A DNA stretch of 64,000 bases, from the NCBI RefSeq assembly GCF_900637295.1, contig NZ_LR134363.1:1860001-1924000 (forward strand), given 5' to 3'. This stretch comes from Actinomyces slackii (GTDB lineage: Bacteria > Actinomycetota > Actinomycetes > Actinomycetales > Actinomycetaceae). The notes beneath the pieces were generated by a model that searched no databases, was not told the DNA's origin, and worked only from the letters and a program-made list of their open reading frames with translations. The translations under genes were made by a program, and so were the position numbers. Of the stretch, positions 25,731-37,439 are shown piece after piece (position 1 is the first letter of the stretch; every line of letters begins with the position of its first letter).

Positions 25731-27197
25731 CTAACGGCCAATGCCCCCGCAGGGCATCCGCAGGGTGAAGGTCGAGCCGGCTGATGGCTGGGAGGCGATG
25801 TCGAGCGTGCCCTGGTGCGCCCCGATGATGGACTCCACGATGCTCAGCCCCAGGCCGGTGCCGTGGGCCTTGCGCTCGGCGTCGGCGCTCCTGCCGAAGC
25901 GCGTGCGCACCAGGTCCAGGTCCTTCTCAGCGATGCCGATTCCCTCATCGGTGACCCACAGGAGAAGCTCGTCGTTGTCGATGCGCGACCCCATGGCGAT
26001 GCGCGTGCCGGGATCGGAGTACTTCACCGCATTGGCGGCCAGCTGCAGCCAGGCCTGGGTCAGGCGCAGGCGGTCCACCCTGCAGGTGGCTGTCGCCGTC
26101 TCCTGCAGCTCCCATCGCCTGTCTCCCAGGGCCTGGGCCTTGTCGAAGACCCCCAGCGTCAGGTCCTCGACGTCCACCTCCTCGGGGATGATGAGATCGG
26201 CGCCCGTGGACTTCGCCAGCAGCAGCAGGTCGTTGACCAGGATGCCCATGCGATCCAGCTCCTCGATGGCCAGGGTCTGGGTCTGGGTGACATCCTCGGC
26301 GTCCTGGGGGTCCAGGAGCTCAAGATGCCCCCGGATGATCGTGATGGGCGTGCGCAGCTCGTGGCCGATGTCATCGAGCAGGCTGCGCTCGGCCTCCACC
26401 GAGCGCTGGACCCGGTCCAGCATCCAGTTGATGGTCTGGGCCAGGACGCTGAGGTCGTCCCGCCCCCGCACCGGGACCCGGGAGGTCAGGTCGTTGTCCC
26501 CTATCGACTCGGTGGCGCGCCGCAGCTCGCCGATGGGGCGCAGCAGCCGCTCGACGCCGAACCAGCTCAGGGCGGAGACCAGGGCTATGGTGAACACCGC
26601 CGAGGCCGCGTAGAGGAGCATGGTGCGCCTGAGCTCCTGGCCCGCGGCGTCCAGGTCGATGATGTGGACCAGGGCGGCCTGGGCTCTGCCGTCCCGCAGG
26701 GGAACCACCATCACCCGATAGGAGCCCTTGTCCGTCTCCATGGTGGTGATCACCGACTCGTCGGCCACCACGTGGGGCTCGAGCGCCTCGACCAGCTGGG
26801 CATCCTGGTCCGGCCTGAGCGTCGTGTTCTCAGCGGGACGCCATTTGACCTCCCGGCCCACGAATCCCAGCTCGCTCTCCCCGGGATGGATGACCGCGCG
26901 CTGGATGTGGGTGTAGACCACCTGTGAGGCATTGGTGAACCGGGCGCCGGTCGAGGGATCCACCCCCTGGGTGGCCAGCACCCTGAAGCGATTCCGGTTG
27001 CGCTCCAACTGCTCATCGATCTCGGCGCGCAAGCTGCTCTGGCCCAGGAGCCACACGATCGTGCCCGACATGGCCAGGGCGATGGTGGCCACCAGGATGA
27101 TGGCCGCCATGACCCGGGTCCCGACGGTGAAGGTCGGTGCGATCTGCTCGGCGCGCACGGGACCATTGTGCCCGGTGCCCGGCCCCTGCCCCAGCAT
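25731..27197 (-). CDS. HAMP-containing sensor histidine kinase
   Basis: A 488-residue membrane kinase with TM1 at about 28-52, an extracellular sensor domain of about 140 residues, TM2 at about 193-215, then HAMP (216-268). The phosphoacceptor His279 is in LLDDIGHELRTPITIIRGHL. The ATPase domain includes NAVKYSD, DEGIGI and GTGLGLSIV. It is cognate with the adjacent OmpR-type regulator. I use the ATG at 27197, 7 bases after the ugd stop, but no clear ribosome site exists and a GTG at 27158 is also possible, so the first residues are uncertain. Confidence 0.92.
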   Translation of the reverse strand: MLGQGPGTGHNGPVRAEQIAPTFTVGTRVMAAIILVATIALAMSGTIVWLLGQSSLRAEIDEQLERNRNRFRVLATQGVDPSTGARFTNASQVVYTHIQRAVIHPGESELGFVGREVKWRPAENTTLRPDQDAQLVEALEPHVVADESVITTMETDKGSYRVMVVPLRDGRAQAALVHIIDLDAAGQELRRTMLLYAASAVFTIALVSALSWFGVERLLRPIGELRRATESIGDNDLTSRVPVRGRDDLSVLAQTINWMLDRVQRSVEAERSLLDDIGHELRTPITIIRGHLELLDPQDAEDVTQTQTLAIEELDRMGILVNDLLLLAKSTGADLIIPEEVDVEDLTLGVFDKAQALGDRRWELQETATATCRVDRLRLTQAWLQLAANAVKYSDPGTRIAMGSRIDNDELLLWVTDEGIGIAEKDLDLVRTRFGRSADAERKAHGTGLGLSIVESIIGAHQGTLDIASQPSAGSTFTLRMPCGGIGR

Positions 27198-27204
27198 GAT
27201 GCGG

Positions 27205-28548
27205 CTACCGGCCCATGCCGGTGTAGGACCACCCGGCGGCCCGCCACGCCTGGGGATCCAGGGCATTGCGGCCGTCGATGATGATCGGGCGGGCCACCAG
27301 CTCAGCGGCTCGGGCCGGGTCGAGCTCGACGAACTGCTGCCACTCGGTCAGCAGCAGGACCAGCTCGGCGCCCTTGAGGGCCTCCTCGACGTCGACCTGC
27401 GGCAGCAGGCCGGGATGGGACTGCGCCACGCCGTCCAGTGCCTTGGGATCGCAGATGGTGACCGTGGCCCCCAGCTGGGCCAGCCGGTCGGCCACATCCA
27501 GGGCGGGGGAATCGCGCCGATCATCGCTGTTGGGCTTGAAGGCGGCCCCCAGGATCGTCACCGCCATGCCCTCCATGCCCTCCATGCCCTTGACGCCCTC
27601 CGGGCCGCCCTGGGCGTGCTGGACGGCCAGCTCGACGATGTGCTCGCGCTGCGCCTGGTTGATGGCATCGACCTGGGCGAGCAGATCGGCCAGGGCATCG
27701 ACTCCCATGGAGACGGCCGAGGCCCGCAGGGCGCGGATGTCCTTGGGCAGGCAGCCGCCCCCGAATCCCACGCCCGCCTGCAGGAAGCGGTGGCCGATGC
27801 GCTGGTCGTGCCCCAGCGCCTGGGCGAGCACCGTGACGTCGGCCCCTGCGGCCTCGCACATGGCCGACATGGCGTTGATGAAGCTGATCTTGGTGGCCAG
27901 GAAGGAGTTGGCGGCGGTCTTGACCAGCTCGGCGGTGGCGTAGTCCATGGTGATTCGCGGGATGCCCTCGGCCAGGAGCTCGGCGTAGACCGTGTCGAGG
28001 CTCTGGCATGCCGCCCGGGCCTGGTCGGGGTCATCGGGGAGGCCATAGACGATCCGGTCGGGGTGGAGGGTGTCCTTGACGGCCAGTCCCTCGCGCAGGA
28101 ACTCGGGGTTCCACACCACGTGGGCGCGGCCGGCCAGGCGGCGGGCCACCTCGCGGGCGGTTCCCACCGGCACCGTTGACTTGCCCACCACCAGGGGGCT
28201 GCCCCCCTCGGGCAGGTGCTCGAGCAGCAGGTCGACGGCGGAGAAGACCTGGGAGAGGTCCGCGCCCCCGCCGTGGGCGGACTGGGGGGTGCCCACGGCG
28301 ATGAAGTGGACATCGGCCAGGGCCAGGTCCTCGGTGGTGGGCTCCGCGGTGAAGCGCAGGCGATGGTCGGCGGCGCCGGGGGCCAACAGCTCGGGCAGGC
28401 CGGGCTCGTAGAAGGGGGCCTCGCCCCGGGCCAGGGTGCTTGCGCGGTGGGGGTCGGTGTCGATGCCCAGAACGTCATGGCCCAGGTGAGCCATGGCCGC
28501 CGCGTGGACGGCTCCGAGGTATCCGCATCCGATTACTGTCAGGCGCAT
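27205..28548 (-). CDS. ugd: UDP-glucose 6-dehydrogenase
   Basis: A 447-residue enzyme that oxidises UDP-glucose to UDP-glucuronate with two NAD+. The N-terminal Rossmann motif is GCGYLGAVHA, the catalytic Cys is in GVGFGGGCLPKD (about 255), and the central helix and C-terminal domain contain ILGAAFKPNSDD and DGRNALDP. Near residue 310 there is a micro-repeat (GVKGMEGMEGMA) in a surface region. The ATG at 28548 matches the conserved N-terminus; it overlaps the preceding kinase-like gene by 10 bases. It would provide UDP-GlcA for the glycosyltransferases of the same operon. Confidence 0.95.
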   Translation of the reverse strand: MRLTVIGCGYLGAVHAAAMAHLGHDVLGIDTDPHRASTLARGEAPFYEPGLPELLAPGAADHRLRFTAEPTTEDLALADVHFIAVGTPQSAHGGGADLSQVFSAVDLLLEHLPEGGSPLVVGKSTVPVGTAREVARRLAGRAHVVWNPEFLREGLAVKDTLHPDRIVYGLPDDPDQARAACQSLDTVYAELLAEGIPRITMDYATAELVKTAANSFLATKISFINAMSAMCEAAGADVTVLAQALGHDQRIGHRFLQAGVGFGGGCLPKDIRALRASAVSMGVDALADLLAQVDAINQAQREHIVELAVQHAQGGPEGVKGMEGMEGMAVTILGAAFKPNSDDRRDSPALDVADRLAQLGATVTICDPKALDGVAQSHPGLLPQVDVEEALKGAELVLLLTEWQQFVELDPARAAELVARPIIIDGRNALDPQAWRAAGWSYTGMGR

Positions 28549-29579
28549 GGTGCGCTCCAATCCTTGGTGGTGTTCATCATGGTGTGCTCCAGGCGTCGCT
28601 GCACCCATTGTGGGAGCCAGGCCCGGGCTGTCGGCCGGAAGGCGTGGACGAAGATGAGGCGCAGGGCCGAGGCATGGCGGTAGGCGGCAAGGCGCGCCCT
28701 GGTGGTCGGTGCCCTGGCGGCCATGTCCTCCACGAGCCCTTCGATGCGCTGATGCGCCGAGGGGGACAGGCGCCCCCGGAGGGCCATGAGCTCGACATGG
28801 CAGAGCAGGTTGCCCAGATCCAGTGCCGCCTCGGCACGGGCGGCGGTGTCCAGGTCCAGGACGGACAGGTCGGTGCCGTCCCAGAGCAGCTGCCCCTCAT
28901 GAAGGTCGCGGTGAGCCAGGACCAGCTCCCCAGGGTCCTCCATGAGACTGGCGCAGGCCGTATCGACTGCTGTCTCCAGGTCCCGGGGATCCTCCACGAG
29001 CCCTGCCAGCACCCCGTGCTCCTGGGCCCGCCCCAGCCAGTGGCGCAGGACCTCGGCCTCCTGGGCCGGGCCGTGGACGGGAAGATCACCATGCGCGTCG
29101 CCAGGTGCCCTGCCGAGCGCGCCCCAGGCCTGTGCCAGGCGTCTCCAGCCGGGCAGGCCCGCGTCTCCCAGATCGCCCAGGCTGCTCCCGGGCAGGAGCT
29201 CGAAGTCGATGTGGGCATGCCCGATCTCACGGATCTCGGCGGTGCGCAGCCCCGTGGAGCACAGCGCCTGGGCCAGCTCCTGGGAGGCCGGCATGCTCGC
29301 CCGGCCGGGCCGGAGCAGCTTTCTGACCCCGCCTGGCCCCACCACAACCGCCCTGCGCCCGGCACGGTGCACCACGAGCTCACCGTCAAGGCCGGGGGTC
29401 AGTCCGGGCAGTGCCGGGTCGCGGGCGTAGTCCAGCAGGTGGGTCGCGCCGTCGGGGCCGATGGATCCCGCGCGCAGGCGACCCTCATCGTCACGGGACT
29501 CGAAGACCAGGCCGCCCTTCTTGCCGGGCCATGCCCGCTCCAGTCCGGGAACTGTGCACAGGATGCTCAGAGCGTCCAC
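28539..29579 (-). CDS. Aminoglycoside-phosphotransferase-fold protein (copy 1)
   Basis: A 346-residue protein of the APH/choline-kinase fold. The catalytic loop is LAHRDLHEGQLLWDG (His223, Asp225), and the metal-binding loop is LDLDTAARAEAALDLGN (Asp242/Asp244). The N-terminal lobe is divergent and keeps GVRKLLRP as a possible nucleotide Lys. I chose the GTG at 29579, preceded by GGGGGCGG; it overlaps the next upstream gene by 13 bases. The substrate is unknown. Context between a glycan exporter and UDP-glucose dehydrogenase suggests a sugar, polyol or lipid-linked saccharide rather than a drug. Confidence 0.75.
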   Translation of the reverse strand: MDALSILCTVPGLERAWPGKKGGLVFESRDDEGRLRAGSIGPDGATHLLDYARDPALPGLTPGLDGELVVHRAGRRAVVVGPGGVRKLLRPGRASMPASQELAQALCSTGLRTAEIREIGHAHIDFELLPGSSLGDLGDAGLPGWRRLAQAWGALGRAPGDAHGDLPVHGPAQEAEVLRHWLGRAQEHGVLAGLVEDPRDLETAVDTACASLMEDPGELVLAHRDLHEGQLLWDGTDLSVLDLDTAARAEAALDLGNLLCHVELMALRGRLSPSAHQRIEGLVEDMAARAPTTRARLAAYRHASALRLIFVHAFRPTARAWLPQWVQRRLEHTMMNTTKDWSAPCA

Positions 29580-30750
29580 GATCCGCCCCCCTTCACGCGC
29601 CCATCGCCCCGCTCCAGGTCGGCGACCTGGGACTCCAGGCGGTCGAGCCGCGCCGAGATGGCCTCGGCCCACCGCGGATCCCCATGGCGCAGGGGCTCGG
29701 CCAGTCGGGAGAGCTCGGCCAGGCAGGTGGCCGCGCGCAGGTCCGTGATGCTGGGAGGCGCGCCGCCTGCCGCCTTATAGCCCTCCAGAAGGGCCTCGAA
29801 CTCCTCATGGGCGGCCATCGCTCGGTATGAGCCCAGGTCCAGGCAGACCGGAGCCAGCCGGGCGCGGTCGAAGTCGGTGAGCCACACGCGCCCATCGGCC
29901 GGATCGCGCAGCACCTGGTCAGGCGAGGCATCGCCGTGGATCAGGGCCGGGGCGCCGGTCAGGGCGTCGGTCAGGGGACCGGCCACAGCCCGGACGCGCC
30001 TAGCCAGCTCGGGCATCAGGGGCTCCAGGATGCGCGCATGCGTGGCGGCAAGGTCCTCGGCCCTGGGTGCTCCGCGATCCAGGCGCCTGTGCACCTGGTC
30101 GGGCAACTGTCCTGCTGCGTCATGCAGGCGGGCGAAGATGGCGCCCGCCGCACGGGAGGCCTCCTGGTCGGGGCCCCGCTCCAGGTCGGTGGTGCCGCAC
30201 CAGTCCTGACGGCTGTAGTGGCCGGCATCCCACCGCTCGCCCAGCTCATGGAGCCGCGGCGCGGGCAGGATCCCCTCCACGGCGCGGTGGACATCATCAC
30301 CGAGGCCCCCGGATGTCGCGCGGATGCGCACAACGGTCTCGCCGTCGCGCAGCACCAGCCGCCGCGCAGGGTTGTAGCGCAGAACATCACCGGTGGCCCA
30401 TCCCTCCAGCAGGCTGTGCTCAACCGCCTGCCGCAGATAGGGGGACAGCTTGGGATCGGTGTCGATGCCGCCGGACTGGAGGATGAGGCCTCCCGCCAGG
30501 TCGCGGGTGATCACCGCGGAGCCGATGCGCGCGGCCTGCTGCCGCGTCTTGGCCGCCTTGGAGGCCGAGACCGGCCACAGGACGCGGGCCCAGCCCGCAG
30601 GCCGTCCCCCGGGCCGCTCCGCCAGACCCAGCATGAGGGAGACCCCCGGCTTGACGCGCATCTGCACGGCTCGCACCGGGCGGCCGATCAGCTCGCTGAG
30701 CCGCTCGGCGTCCAGCACCTCGGTGACGGCGGCGAGAGTCGAGACGCTGC

Positions 30751-30754
<4 letters not shown>
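29567..30754 (-). CDS. Aminoglycoside-phosphotransferase-fold protein (copy 2)
   Basis: A 395-residue protein. The C-terminal half is a clear APH kinase domain: catalytic LIHGDASPDQVL (His273, Asp275) and metal loop WLTDFDRARLAP (Asp294/Asp296). The N-terminal half contains RVLWPVSASKAAKTR, with a candidate ATP-binding Lys, and a segment about substrate entry. The start ATG 30754 overlaps the ABC transporter stop (ATGA). It is distinct in sequence from the neighbouring copy, so the operon has two separate kinases or one kinase with a paralogous partner. Confidence 0.75.
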
Positions 30755-32635
<1,881 letters not shown>

Positions 32636-32643
<8 letters not shown>

Positions 32644-33781
32644 CAGCGACCCCCGCATGATCCAGGATCGTGCGCACCACCATCATCCACGAGTGCTGCT
32701 CGATGGCGCGCTCGCGGCTGCGCAGGCCCAGGTCGGCCCGGGCTTCCGGATCGGCTGCCAGGGCATCGATCTGCCGGGCCAGTGCCGTGGGATTGGAGGG
32801 CTCGACCAGGATGCCCACCCCGGACAGGAGCTGGGGGATCTGCCCGACGTCGGAGGCCACCACGGGCAGCCCGGCCGCCATGTACTCCAGGACCTTCAGG
32901 GGGGAGAAGTACTGCTGGTCCTGGCCGCCGAGGTCGGGGTAGGGAGCCACGCCGATCGCTGATCCGGCCAGGTGAGAGCTCATGTCCTGGGGGGCGACGG
33001 CGCCGCGGAAGTCGACCGTGAGTCCCAGGGCGGTGGCCTGGGACTCGAGCGCCTCGCGCTCAGGCCCATCGCCGATGATCCGCAGGTTCCAGTCGACTGT
33101 GGCCCGGGACGCGGCCTCGAGCAGATCGGCAACCCCGTGCCAGGGCTTGAGGGTGCCCACGAAGGTGACCACCACGGAGTCGGCCTCGTCCTGAGGGGTG
33201 ATGCGACGCACTGAGACCCCGTTGGGAACGGTGTGAATGCGAGCATGAATCTCCGGGGCGCTCTCCATGCCGGCGGTGGCCTGGCGCACCCAGGACGCCA
33301 CCGGGTCCGAGACGCAGATCGTGGCTGCGGCGGCGGCCGCCTGGGCGAGCAGGACCTCGTGGGCGCGCTCCTCATCGACCAGGTGGCGATGGGTGCGCTG
33401 CTCATCGATCAAAGGGGCGTTGACCTCCAGGATGCCGGGGATGCCCAGTGCCGAGGTGATCTCCGCCAGGGCCTGGCTGAACAGGGAGTAGCGCTCATAG
33501 ACCAGGTCGGCCCCGGCGTCGATGACCATCTGGGCGGCCTGAGCGGCGGCAATGCCCTGGGCCCGTTCGCGCAGTGCGGGGTCCTGAGCGCCGGCGGGCA
33601 GGTGGTGGACCTCCAGGTCCGCAAGGTCATCGGGGAGGTGCTCACCGGTGCGGGCCGCGTACAGGGCCACCTCGTGGCCCAGTGCCCGCAGCTCGCGGAT
33701 GACCTCCTGGATGTGGACTGAGGCCCCCTTGGTCCCGAATGCCGGGATGCCAGGGTCCATGCAGATATAGGCGACGCGCAT
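32636..33781 (-). CDS. Family 4 glycosyltransferase
   Basis: A 381-residue GT-B enzyme. It begins MRVAYICMDPGIPAFGTKGA with the Gly-loop for the acceptor side. The donor domain has VVTFVGTLKPWHGVADLLEA and the retaining GT4 signature SPLKVLEYMAAGLPVVASD. The start shares one base with the previous stop (TGATG), with GGGGAGGA upstream. It is followed with overlap by the ABC exporter. Donor and acceptor cannot be read from sequence; UDP-GlcA is one option because of ugd nearby. Confidence 0.9.
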
Positions 33782-34992
33782 CAGAATCCTCCCCATCGTC
33801 CGGACTGCCAGGCGGACAGGGCCGCCGCCTGGTGCCGGGAATCGAACTGCTCCTCGATCAGTGCCCGCGCCCCCTGGGACAGGGCCAGGATGTCCACGGT
33901 CCCCTCGGCGATGCTTCGCAGCGCCCGGGCGATCTCCGCGGGATCCCCCGGGGGCAGCAGCAGGCCGGTCTCACCGTCGCGCACCACCTCGGGCAGGCCC
34001 GAGACCGCGGTGGCCACCACAGGTGTGCCGCAGGCCATGGCCTCCAGGATCACCGTGGGAAGGCCATCGACATTGCCGTCGGCCGCTTCCACGCAGGGAG
34101 CCACGAAGGCGTCGGAGCGCTCCAGCAGACCACGGACCTCCTCCTGAGTCAGGGGCCCCAGAAGCCGGATCTGACCGGCCAGGCCCAAGGCCTCGATCTG
34201 AGCGGTCAGGCGCTGGCGCTCCTCGCCATCCCCGGCAATCTCCACTTGGACGGGGACGGAGGCGTCAGCCAGCAGGCGCACGGCCTCGACGAGGTCCGCG
34301 AAGCCCTTCTTGGGCACCAGGCGCCCCACGGCGCACACCTGCAGGGGCAGGGTCGGGCGGACGGGGGGCCGGTACTCGAAGCGGCTGAGCTCCAGAGCGT
34401 TGTAGCGCAGGGAGATCCTGGCGCCGCTGCCCTCGAGCTCATGGCGAAGGTGCGCCTCGTTGAACTGGCTGATGGCGATGACCCGGTCGGCGTCGGCGCA
34501 GATGCGCTTCAGCCACTGCGGGTCCACGGACTCATGGAAGATGTCCTTGGCGTGCGTGGTCACCGTGTAGGGGATCCCGGTCAGGGCCGAGGCGATCCAG
34601 GTCACCCGGCCGGCCAGGGAGGCGAAGTGCGCGTGCAGATGCGTGATGCCGTCAGCCAGCGCCTGGTGGGCCAGGGACACCGCCTGCGCGACCTCATCGC
34701 CGTTGAGATCGGCCACGACGGGCATGATCCGGGAGAAGCGCTCGCGCAGCTCCTCGGTGTCCAGGTTGGCGGACAGCTGGGCCCACATGCCCTTGGCCGT
34801 CATGGAGCGCTCCACCCAGTGGACCTGGGCGCGCACCCTGGCGATCTCGGGGTGGAAGCGGGCATCGGTGGTGGGGCGCAGCGCGTAGATGGACAGGTCA
34901 TCGCCCAGCGCCTCGCGGGCCAGGATCTCGGTGACGATGAAGGTCTCGGAGAACCTGGGGTAGACCTTGAGGACGTATCCGATCCGCTTCAT
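33781..34992 (-). CDS. Family 4 glycosyltransferase, WcaL/colanic-acid type
   Basis: A 403-residue GT-B enzyme beginning RIGYVLKVYPRFSETFI, which is the typical opening of WcaL-like polysaccharide transferases. HLHAHFAS, TTHAKDIFH and ISQFNEAHL are conserved in this subgroup. The donor domain has VGRLVPKKGFADLVEA and DGLPTVILEAMACGTPVVAT. It starts inside the stop of the upstream transferase (ATGA) and ends one base into the next. This supports assembly of a surface oligosaccharide or polysaccharide. Confidence 0.9.
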   Translation of the reverse strand: MKRIGYVLKVYPRFSETFIVTEILAREALGDDLSIYALRPTTDARFHPEIARVRAQVHWVERSMTAKGMWAQLSANLDTEELRERFSRIMPVVADLNGDEVAQAVSLAHQALADGITHLHAHFASLAGRVTWIASALTGIPYTVTTHAKDIFHESVDPQWLKRICADADRVIAISQFNEAHLRHELEGSGARISLRYNALELSRFEYRPPVRPTLPLQVCAVGRLVPKKGFADLVEAVRLLADASVPVQVEIAGDGEERQRLTAQIEALGLAGQIRLLGPLTQEEVRGLLERSDAFVAPCVEAADGNVDGLPTVILEAMACGTPVVATAVSGLPEVVRDGETGLLLPPGDPAEIARALRSIAEGTVDILALSQGARALIEEQFDSRHQAAALSAWQSGRWGGF

Positions 34993-36176
34993 GCCACTCG
35001 CCCCTCGATGAGGCGCGGGCCGCGCAGCAGCTCGCGGGCCAGGCGCGGCACGGCGGCCAGTCCGTCGAGGTCGAGGTGGGCACGACTGACCTGGCGGCCC
35101 ACCATCGAGGCGGCCCAGGCCCCCAGTGCCGAGGAGTCCACGTCCTGGGAGCGCATGAGATCGACGGCGCCGGCCTGCTCCAGGCCTCGGGCGCGGATGA
35201 GCTGCTCCAGGCGCGGGACCTCCCGGGGCACGATCAGCGCGGGGGTGGAGGTGGACAGGATCTCGCAGATGGTGTTGTAGCCGCCCATCGAGATGACCGC
35301 CGATGCGTCGGCCACATGCCGACTCATGCCCGGCCAGGTCCGCCGAACCAGGGTCCGGCTGCCTCCGGCGGCTGCGATGCTCAAGAACTCCTCGTCGCTG
35401 AGCTGGGGTCCGGTGACCACCACATGCTCGTGGCCGATGGGCGGCTTCATAGCCGCGGCTGCCAGGAGGAGGTCGTATCCATCCGAGCCGCCACCGGCCG
35501 TGGTTAGGACGAAGGGCGTGGTGTAGGGCTCGACCTGAGCCTCCGCCTCGCTGCGACCGTGGGCCAGGTAGCCGGTGAAGCGGATGCGGTCGATGAGACC
35601 GGTGGGCGCCTCACCGGTGTCCACCAGGTCATGGACTGCCGGGTCGCCGTAGACCCACACGTGATCGACGAGCTCTCGCAGCAGCTCGGTCGAGCCCAGG
35701 GCGCTCCACTCGCGGGCCAGGGCGTCAGGGGTGTCGAGGACCTCGCGCAGGCCGAGGACCACCTTGGCGCGCGGGTGCCTGCGCTTGAGGCTGCGAAGCG
35801 GATCGCGCAGTTCCTGGCGCACACCGTAGGGGTGGCGGTCGACGATGAGCAGGTCCGGGGCGAAGGAGGACAGGGCGGCGTCCAGGAGGCTGGAGCGCAT
35901 GAGGCCGAGCTCGGTGCGCGAGACCCCCAGCCTGCGAGGCTCGTAGCCATCGGCCCCCTTGGCCACTCCGGGCAGGACCAGCCAGTCGAAGCCCTCGGGC
36001 AGGTCGAATCCCTCCCCGGGGGCCAGCCCGGTGATGACCATGCCGGTGACCGGGGCACCGGTCAGCGAGGGCAGGCCCTGGGCCAGGTGGTGGGCCAGCG
36101 CCAGGTTGCGGCGCAGATGCCCCAGGCCCTGGGCATCGTGACTGTAGAGCATCACTCTGATGGGAGCGGCGGTCAT
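34989..36176 (-). CDS. MurG-like (GT28-type) glycosyltransferase, first gene of the glycan operon
   Basis: A 395-residue protein. The N-terminal VMLYSHDAQGLGHLRRNLAL has the Gly-rich loop seen in MurG and related enzymes. The donor part contains VLTTAGGGSDGYDLL and SMGGYNTICEILSTSTPALI, a pattern shared with GT28 UDP-GlcNAc-type transferases. GGGGAGG lies five bases before the ATG. The 180-base gap upstream holds an AT-rich patch near 36280-36300 that may be the promoter of the whole operon. Substrate unknown. Confidence 0.85.
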   Translation of the reverse strand: MTAAPIRVMLYSHDAQGLGHLRRNLALAHHLAQGLPSLTGAPVTGMVITGLAPGEGFDLPEGFDWLVLPGVAKGADGYEPRRLGVSRTELGLMRSSLLDAALSSFAPDLLIVDRHPYGVRQELRDPLRSLKRRHPRAKVVLGLREVLDTPDALAREWSALGSTELLRELVDHVWVYGDPAVHDLVDTGEAPTGLIDRIRFTGYLAHGRSEAEAQVEPYTTPFVLTTAGGGSDGYDLLLAAAAMKPPIGHEHVVVTGPQLSDEEFLSIAAAGGSRTLVRRTWPGMSRHVADASAVISMGGYNTICEILSTSTPALIVPREVPRLEQLIRARGLEQAGAVDLMRSQDVDSSALGAWAASMVGRQVSRAHLDLDGLAAVPRLARELLRGPRLIEGRVA

Positions 36177-36356
36177 GGGACCTCCCCTTCCTGGTCGCTG
36201 TCATGAGACTGGCCCGGACTGGGCCAGACTCAAGCCTGGAGGGCCAGAAATAGGCGGCCATGAGGAGGAGATGAGAGAACTCTAAACTAGATGAGGGCGG
36301 CCAGGATCGGGGCGCCGGGCCTGCGCTGGGCCCGCGCTGCGGCCCTCACGCGGTCC

Positions 36357-37133
36357 TCACACGAGGCGGACCTCCAGGCCCGCTCGCTGCAGTCTCTCGA
36401 TCACGGCGGGGTCAGCGCCGTCGTCGGTGATGAGCAGATCGATCTGATCGAGGCGGCTGATCAGCGCGAAGGCGGAGGCGCCCAGCTTGGTGTGGTCGCA
36501 GACCGCCACCACGCGTCGCGCGGCCCGCACCAGGGCGGCATTGACCGCGGCCAGTGACTCGTGCGGGGTGTAGGTGCCGTGCTCGTCGATGCCCTCGACG
36601 CCGAGGAAGAGGGTGCCGATGGTGATGGAGGGCAGGATGAGCTCGGACAGGGGGCCGGTCAGCTCAAAGGAGTGGGCCCGGGCCGCCCCGCCGGTGACCA
36701 CCACGCGCACGCACTGGCGCACGGCGAGCTCGCTGGCGATGTTGATCGCATTAGTGGTGACTGTCACAGGGGTCTCGGGGTCGGTGAGCTCGGGGAGGAG
36801 CGCGATCTCTCGGGCGATCTCGGTGGTGGTGGTGCCCCCGTTGAGGCCCACGCTGTCGCCGGGGGACACCATGGCGGCCGCGGCCCGGGCGATGCGGGTC
36901 TTCTCCCTGGCCATGCGGGAGGGGCGGTAGCGCAGGGGCAGCTCGCCGGAGGTGGGGTTGGCGCTGGCGCCCCCGCGGGTGCGGGTCACCAGTTGCTGGT
37001 CTGCCAGAAGGTCCAGGTCGCGCCGGGCGGTGGCCGCTGAGACGCCCAGGCGGGTGATGATGTCATCGATGTGGACACTGCCCTCCTCGACGACAATGCC
37101 CAGGATGGCGGACAGACGCTCGTGGCGGGACAT
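36357..37133 (-). CDS. DeoR-family transcriptional regulator
   Basis: A 258-residue regulator. The N-terminal winged helix (VHIDDIITRLGVSAATARRD, about 18-40) is followed by the DeoR effector domain, with GLNGGTTTTEIAREI, VVTGGAARAHSFELTGPLSE and CDHTKLG. Such proteins answer to sugar phosphates and control sugar or nucleoside catabolism. AGGAGGA precedes the ATG at 37133. It stands alone, oriented away from nadD, and its target is not obvious from the neighbours. Confidence 0.92.
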   Translation of the reverse strand: MSRHERLSAILGIVVEEGSVHIDDIITRLGVSAATARRDLDLLADQQLVTRTRGGASANPTSGELPLRYRPSRMAREKTRIARAAAAMVSPGDSVGLNGGTTTTEIAREIALLPELTDPETPVTVTTNAINIASELAVRQCVRVVVTGGAARAHSFELTGPLSELILPSITIGTLFLGVEGIDEHGTYTPHESLAAVNAALVRAARRVVAVCDHTKLGASAFALISRLDQIDLLITDDGADPAVIERLQRAGLEVRLV

Positions 37134-37439
37134 CGGGGTCCTCCTGCATGGTGGTTGCGCTGGGGAAGCCTGCCGGGCGGCGCTGCACGGCGGGCAGAGG
37201 GAAGCATAGAGCATAGAGCGGAGCCGGCTGCGGCGCGCACGGGCCGGCAGCGGCAATGGCCCGCCGAAGCAGGATCGTGTGCGCACGCGCACAGTGCCAT
37301 CAAGGCGCTCAGGATTCGCTGCGGGCGTTGCGCAGGCCCACGCATGTGGCCATACATGGCAGTATGTTCAATGTCTGCATGCATCGGCACCATCGGAGGG
37401 ACCTGACGTGACCGCCAGTCATGGAACGAGGCGCACGGC
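37134..37439. promoter_or_regulatory. Divergent promoter region of the DeoR gene and nadD
   Basis: A 306-base gap with no supported gene. Its right part (37345-37400) is AT-richer and contains TATGTT at 37363-37368, a possible -10 for nadD. I see no operator I can name. Confidence 0.35.

Noticed and set aside
26932-28179. Plus-strand frame across the kinase and ugd
   Set aside because: Antisense shadow; the minus-strand frames hold all known motifs.
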